Positions 59,216-64,000 of a stretch of 64,000 nt of DNA are shown one piece after another; position 1 is the stretch's first letter; the number at the start of each line of letters is the position of its first letter. Source of the DNA: Coriolopsis trogii (taxonomy: Eukaryota > Basidiomycota > Agaricomycetes > Polyporales > Polyporaceae); the NCBI GenBank assembly GCA_020543525.1, contig JAHYIO010000005.1, positions 930,001-994,000 on the forward strand, in the 5' to 3' direction. Under the pieces are notes generated by a model that was not told where the DNA came from, searched no databases, and saw only the letters and a list, made by a program, of their open reading frames with translations. A program made the position numbers and the translations under genes.

Positions 59216-60529
59216 CTACAGTGGACAAGTTTGGAGTAGCATACATGACGGCTGAGGCTCATCTTGCCAGTCGACATCAAAGCGCACCCCGTCAGCGATA
59301 GCCTGCTTGAACCCACCAAGCGCCTTCCCCCAACGTCCCAGCATTGCCTCCTTGTCACTCCTAACAGCCTTTTCACGCTCCTCTGCTCCTTCTTTCACAT
59401 TGAGGTGCATGGACACGCGGATCTCCAATTTACCGAAACGTGGATAGAGTCGTGTGCGGGACCGCTTGTTACCGATGCCTGTGGTTGTCTCGGCGGAGAG
59501 CGCACGCGCGAGCCTCATGTATAACGCGTCGTCGACTTCGACCGGCAGCTCATTTCGCTCGATGAGACCAAGCCGGAGACGCTCGAGAGATGTCAATGGC
59601 GCGGGATGCTCTTCGAACATGTGGCAGAGCCCGGAGATGAGGATGGACGCCGATCGTGAAACAAGCGCGTACGACGTAAGTGAGAGAGAGCGGAGGAGGG
59701 GGATCATGGCGACGGCATCGAGCATCAGCAGGTAGCTGTAGTCTACAAAAGTAACATAGCCGGTTAGCACATTGTACGCGTGATGCTTACAGCGTTGATG
59801 ATGGTATGACTCACGAGGGAGTAGGCGATGGAAGGATACAGCGAGATGACGCAGCTTCCAGCCGACGTCCTCGATGAACGTAGTCCAGGCCCAGACTTGA
59901 TCGTCACTGGCTATGATGATGTCGAGGTTGGTTACGCAGATCGAATTCCTAAACAGCAAAAGACCATCTACTAAGAGGTTGGCCTTTCCTGAGTGCGAAT
60001 GCGACATGTATAGTTTCTTGATGGCAGGGAATGTAACCGATCTGTGCATGCGCGTTACTTTGTTGGAAGTTTCAGTAGGAGATACGTTGCTGGTGCAGTC
60101 GGATTCCAAGCAGCGGAGCTCTTCGAGCTTCGTGAGGAGGAAGAGCACAGAAAAGAGGGTTTCGGGACAGTCGATGTACACGCATTCGAGGGTTAGCGAG
60201 CGAAGAGTAGCAAGGCGGGTAAAGGGGAGGAGCTTCATGGTTAGACAGACGAGCGGGAGATCGATGCATTTACGGGAGCGATTCAGGCCGGTGAGAGTGA
60301 TGTTGCAAACGAGTGGGCCTAATCCGGGGATCTTTCCAACAGTGGTGGAAAATTTGTGAGCCATGTCTTTGCCGCAGAGGGTGATGACTCGATACAGACG
60401 AGGACGGACATAGGAATGTAGGCGATGACAGAGGAGTGTACAGAGGGAAAGTGCTTGTGGGTCGTCTCCGAGAGCATCGAGGATCATGTATAGTACCTCG
60501 AGAGGTAGTTCTCGAGGAGGGGAGATCAT
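59216..60529 (-). CDS. F-box/LRR-type protein
   Basis: N-terminal F-box (residues about 5-48: LPLEVLYMILDALGDD, then LCTLLCHRLHSYVRPRLYRV), which would bind Skp1 in an SCF ubiquitin ligase. Irregular leucine-rich repeats follow (LATLRSLTLECVYID, LLTKLEELRCLES, IPLLRSLSLTSYAL, LTSLERLRLGLI). The frame is open for 437 codons. A 72-nt segment at about 59814-59743 has GTGAGT, GCTAAC and TTTGTAG in intron order and no stop, so it is probably an in-frame intron, giving about 413 residues. The C-terminus is FDVDWQDEPQPSCMLLQTCP. Such genes are numerous and fast-evolving in agaricomycetes; the target is unknown. Confidence 0.75.
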   Translation of the reverse strand: MISPPRELPLEVLYMILDALGDDPQALSLCTLLCHRLHSYVRPRLYRVITLCGKDMAHKFSTTVGKIPGLGPLVCNITLTGLNRSRKCIDLPLVCLTMKLLPFTRLATLRSLTLECVYIDCPETLFSVLFLLTKLEELRCLESDCTSNVSPTETSNKVTRMHRSVTFPAIKKLYMSHSHSGKANLLVDGLLLFRNSICVTNLDIIIASDDQVWAWTTFIEDVGWKLRHLAVSFHRLLPRESYHHQRCKHHAYNVLTGYVTFVDYSYLLMLDAVAMIPLLRSLSLTSYALVSRSASILISGLCHMFEEHPAPLTSLERLRLGLIERNELPVEVDDALYMRLARALSAETTTGIGNKRSRTRLYPRFGKLEIRVSMHLNVKEGAEEREKAVRSDKEAMLGRWGKALGGFKQAIADGVRFDVDWQDEPQPSCMLLQTCPL

Positions 60530-61104
60530 GATGGTTGATGAACAGGCCTAGAGCGGTCAGTGCGATGAGACATCATAAAACGTAGCAGGATGTGGCTGTG
60601 TCACACCATGATGACCTCGCTTACCTAATATGGATCCAAGGTCCGACTCCCACGTCTACAGCAACACCGAGTTCTTCGAAGGGCTGAAAATCCCTCTCTG
60701 ACTCATCGACGAATACAGTGACGTGACGCGAGAAGTTCGGAGGACGGCAGGCTGACTCTGAGCGAACACTACTCAAATGTCCGCGAAAGCGTCACGCATG
60801 TCGGGGCCATAGTATACAATTGGACAAGCAAGTCCCATGTTTATGCAGGCTCGGGGATGCTTTGTCCGCCTCACACCCCAATGCTAGTGTACTTGTACCA
60901 TTGTGCACGCAGCACCAGCCTCGCGGTTCCGAGTCGCGGACGTACATGTCCTCGTTCGCCGACAGGCGCTCATAGCCGATTCAGAATCACCTGCCCTAAA
61001 CCTGGGCGTCCGCTCCATTATTCAATTTATTGGAGGCAGCACGCAACGTTGTAGTATTGTCACTATCAGCATGTTCTCAAATGACTCTCAACCCTGGAAG
61101 AGCA
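60530..61104. other. Intergenic flank of element C
   Basis: No gene recognised. The last five bases, GAGCA (61100-61104), are the expected left target duplication of element C; its partner lies beyond the window. Confidence 0.4.
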
Positions 61105-61671
61105 TGATGAACTCTGAACCTGGAAGGCTTGGAGCGACCTGTAAGTCACACAAAGAGAGATCTTCAGTCAGTGAGCGAACGACTATATTGCATAGTTTAG
61201 TACCTGTAAGTCACACAAAGAGAGACTACAAGTACTAGTAAGTAAAGTGTAGTAGAGCATAAGTAATGAGTGAGACTTACTCTTCAGTCAGTGAGCGAAC
61301 GACTGAAGAGCAGAGGGGCAAACAGACTGCCTTATATACTGGAGAGAGGAGTGCATGAGTAAGCGAATGAAGCAGTCACATGTTAACCATAGAGCGATGA
61401 GTAAGAGTCCGTACTCGGCGTATGAGTAAGAGCCGAGAGTATTCTGAGTAAGACATAAGGTCTAGAATGTTCCGGTGCATTGTAGAACGCACAGGAAGAC
61501 AAGGGAACCATATGGTCATAGGAATGTACAGTAGTTTCGTAGAGAAAACCGTATATGGTAAGTAGAAACACAGCCTATAGTAAGCGCTATCTAAACATAA
61601 GTAAACATGACCATACAAAGGTTGTGTGCACAACTCCGGACCGGTAGAGCCGTAAATCCGGAATGTCAACA
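61105..61671 (-). repeat. 3' LTR of element C (567 bp)
   Basis: The same length and ends as the B LTR (TGTTGACATT ... GTTCATCA on the minus strand). It has TCCGGAATG where B has TCCAGAATG, and CCTATGACC where B has CCCATGACC. Confidence 0.93.
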
Positions 61672-61682
61672 CTCCCACTCGT

Positions 61683-64000
61683 TCAAGATGCAACGGACAC
61701 AAGACCTATCTCCTCAACGAATTTGGCCTGATTGGAGTAAGGCACGTTCTTCGTGAGGGGGTCGGCCAATTGGTCCTCAGAAGCGACATAGTAGATCTCG
61801 ACAGATCCCATCTCGACCTGTTCACGAATGAAGTGATAACGGATCTCTATGTGCTTGGTACGACGGTCAATGACTGGATTGACAGACAAGAAGATCGAGC
61901 CTTGGTTGTCGAGACACAAAGGCGTCGGATCAGTCACGTCATCTCCGAGTTCATTGCCGAAGGTCCTCAGCCATGCCAACTGACGACAAGTGTCGGAGGC
62001 CGCTTTATATTCCGCCTCGGTCGAGGAGAGCGAAATGGTAGGCTGACGCCTCGATGCCCACGATACAGCACCACCTGCCATCAAAAAGACAAAGCCAGAG
62101 GTTGAGTGCCGATCATCACGGTCTTCCGCCCAGTCCGAATCTGAGTACGAAATCAGACCGTCATTAGACGCTCCCTTGTAGCGCAGCCGGTACGCCTTTG
62201 TTCCCTGAAGGTAACGCAGGACATACTTGGCATAGTTCATGTGCGCTTCAGAGGGATTGGCATTGTACTTGGATAACCGTGTGACAGCGAAAGCAATATC
62301 AGGGCGCGTCCCGAGCATGGCGTACAAAAGACTGCCAATAAGACTCTGGTAGCGTTGCCTGAATGAATCGGAAGCGGGCTGATCGGTTTTCACCAAAACA
62401 GCACTAGCAGGGAGAGGAGTACGCGACGGTTTACAGTCAGCCATCTGGAAACGCTCAAGGACAGACTGGATATACTCTTCCTGGTCGATGTCGAGTGTTC
62501 GAGTAGAACGATCTCGAGTGATGCGAAGACCAAGGAAGCGCTTGACTGGTCCCAAGTCCGTCATCTTGTACTGCTTAGAGAGAGAGCGCTTGACGTGCTT
62601 GATGTGACTAGACTGATCGCCAATGAGAAGTAGATCGTCGACATAGAGTACGACAATTGTTACGTGTTCCCCCCCTTGTCGCCGATATACGTAGATCCCG
62701 GCATCAGAATAGGTCCGTTGGAATCCCAAGTCAAGAAGCGACTGATGAATCTTCGCATTCCATTGACGCGACGCCTGTTTAAGACCATAGATAGCCTTTT
62801 TGAGCAGACAGACGTGATCTTCCTTCCCAGGAACGACCCAGCCTTCGGGCTGTTCCATGTAGATTTCCTCTTCGAGATCGCCATTCAGAAACGCGGTCTT
62901 GACATCCATAGATTCGATGTCCCAGTCCTCAAGTGCAGCATGCGCAAGAAGATACCGGATAGACTCGAACCGCGCAACCGGAGAGAACGTCTCGTGATAG
63001 TCCTCACCCCATACTTGAGTAAAACCGCGAGCAACAAGACGAGCTTTATACCGCCCATCATGTTTAATGTCATAAACCCAGCGGTTTGAGACGACGTGTC
63101 GACCTTTAGGACGAGGAACAAGTAACCAGGTTCTGTTCTCGATGAGCGAGTCATACTCCGACTTCTCAGCTTCGCGCCACTTAGGAGCATCAGGCGATCG
63201 CATGGCCTCCTTGTGGGATTGAGGAATACCAGCTTTCGACTGAGCAGCAGCGAGAAAAGCGAGGAAAGTCTCTGCCTCCCACTGATCTCCATCCGGATCT
63301 GTCCGAGCGTCAACATGAACCGGGTTCTCGTCACCGTAGATGTTGTCCTGAATCCTACTCGGGTGGGGAATGCCTGCTTTGTCACGACGAGGACGGTCAC
63401 GAGCAATGCTAGGCTGATTATCTCCCACTGGTCTGTTACGACCACGACAGTGAGGAGGATGAGGAGCAGGAACAGGCGGTGGTGTTGGAGGACGATCAGG
63501 GGCATTAGCCGGAGCAGGTGCTTCAGGCGCATCATCGTCTACAGAGTGATCAAGCGGTGGTGGGACATCAAGCGGAATGGGAAGGGGAATGTCCAGGATG
63601 TCGTTGGGATCGACCGAGTCAGAGTCGTCGTTCGAGGACTCATCCGACTGGTCATTCACAAACGGATTATCACTGGGGGCGACAGGTTGATTGCCAGGAA
63701 GTTTTCGTGCAGGGAAAGACTCTTCATCGAATGTCACATCGCGGGACACGACGATAGAACGGGTGGCCGGATTCCAAAAACGATACCCCTTGGAACCCTG
63801 CTCATACCCCACAAAGATCATCTCGACTGCCTTCTTGTCGAGCTTCCCTTCGCGCTTCGCCTTCTGCACATGCACAAAGGCTTTGCACCCAAACACGCGG
63901 AAGTAGGAAACGTCTGGTATGGTGCCGTCCCACAACGTGATAGGGCATTGCCATTTGTGTCGTCGCATAGGTTGACGATTGTAGATATGAACGGCTGCAT
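61683..64000 (-). CDS. Pol polyprotein of copia element C, partial
   Basis: It runs from within the integrase (AAVHIYNRQP at the window edge, MRRHKWQCPITLWDG at 63968) through reverse transcriptase (YVDDLLLIGD) and RNase H (SDSDWAEDRDD, STEAEYKAASD) to the stop at 61683. No stop or frameshift interrupts it. Differences from B are single residues, for example A for V after LLAHA, R for Q in VTRLSK, and N for D in FGNELGDD. It probably encodes an active enzyme set if the missing 5' half is intact. Confidence 0.92.
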   Translation of the reverse strand, partial: AAVHIYNRQPMRRHKWQCPITLWDGTIPDVSYFRVFGCKAFVHVQKAKREGKLDKKAVEMIFVGYEQGSKGYRFWNPATRSIVVSRDVTFDEESFPARKLPGNQPVAPSDNPFVNDQSDESSNDDSDSVDPNDILDIPLPIPLDVPPPLDHSVDDDAPEAPAPANAPDRPPTPPPVPAPHPPHCRGRNRPVGDNQPSIARDRPRRDKAGIPHPSRIQDNIYGDENPVHVDARTDPDGDQWEAETFLAFLAAAQSKAGIPQSHKEAMRSPDAPKWREAEKSEYDSLIENRTWLLVPRPKGRHVVSNRWVYDIKHDGRYKARLVARGFTQVWGEDYHETFSPVARFESIRYLLAHAALEDWDIESMDVKTAFLNGDLEEEIYMEQPEGWVVPGKEDHVCLLKKAIYGLKQASRQWNAKIHQSLLDLGFQRTYSDAGIYVYRRQGGEHVTIVVLYVDDLLLIGDQSSHIKHVKRSLSKQYKMTDLGPVKRFLGLRITRDRSTRTLDIDQEEYIQSVLERFQMADCKPSRTPLPASAVLVKTDQPASDSFRQRYQSLIGSLLYAMLGTRPDIAFAVTRLSKYNANPSEAHMNYAKYVLRYLQGTKAYRLRYKGASNDGLISYSDSDWAEDRDDRHSTSGFVFLMAGGAVSWASRRQPTISLSSTEAEYKAASDTCRQLAWLRTFGNELGDDVTDPTPLCLDNQGSIFLSVNPVIDRRTKHIEIRYHFIREQVEMGSVEIYYVASEDQLADPLTKNVPYSNQAKFVEEIGLVSVAS

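Larger units (their letters stand above)
61105..64000 (-). mobile_element. Copia element C, 3' half, truncated by window edge
   Basis: This is a third copy of the A/B family on the minus strand. It comprises the 3' LTR (61105-61671) and the pol region running off the right edge. The LTR differs from B by two visible substitutions. In the 761 residues of pol that can be compared, I count about nine differences. The frame is open. Confidence 0.93.

Overview
The window looks like a chromosome segment from a filamentous basidiomycete, most likely a wood-decay agaricomycete (Polyporales is my inference). The signs are short GT-AG introns of about 50-75 nt, a secreted AA9 polysaccharide monooxygenase, a basidiomycete-type adenylate-forming reductase, F-box genes, and Ty1/copia LTR retrotransposons. 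It contains no prokaryotic features.

Layout. 1-7985 is a nest of two copies of one copia family. Element A (minus strand, running off the left edge) had its 5' LTR hit by element B (plus strand, full length). The B insertion carries a 5-bp target duplication, GTAAG, and the first 87 nt of B's 5' LTR are now inverted between the two inverted arms. 7986-8800 holds a truncated gene end and a degraded fragment of the CDC48/p97 N-domain. 9215-11567 and 29675-32985 are the two arms of an inverted segmental duplication carrying two genes in the same order: a kinase-like gene (Y) and a disordered nuclear-type protein (X). Y1 and X1 on the left are damaged; X2 on the right looks intact. A third member of the X family (Z) lies at 33477-36222.

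Between and beyond these lie ordinary genes: YPP1/TTC7-like TPR protein (PI4-kinase complex), a coiled-coil-like unknown, an allantoate-permease-type MFS transporter, a 455-bp TA-flanked MITE, an EOS1-like ER membrane protein, squalene epoxidase (ERG1), an unknown five-exon gene, a small membrane-anchored unknown, an ornithine cyclodeaminase/mu-crystallin family enzyme, AA9 LPMO, an alpha/beta hydrolase, RRP6 (nuclear exosome exonuclease) head-to-head with CFIm25 (pre-mRNA 3'-end processing), a single-pass membrane protein with a 15-nt microexon, an A-T-R adenylate-forming reductase, and an F-box protein. The right edge (61105-64000) is element C, a third near-identical copia copy on the minus strand.

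How the genes relate: this is mostly housekeeping gene space bracketed by very young copia copies. The clearest functional pairing is RRP6/CFIm25, which share a 198-bp bidirectional promoter and both act on RNA 3' ends. ERG1 (sterol synthesis), EOS1 (ER) and YPP1 (plasma-membrane PI4P) are membrane-biology genes but show no sign of co-regulation. I found no obvious new defence or biosynthetic system. The most unusual signals are the flipped LTR segment, the three-member X/Z family with a shared splice position, the AA9 substitutions at two conserved second-sphere positions, and the microexon gene.
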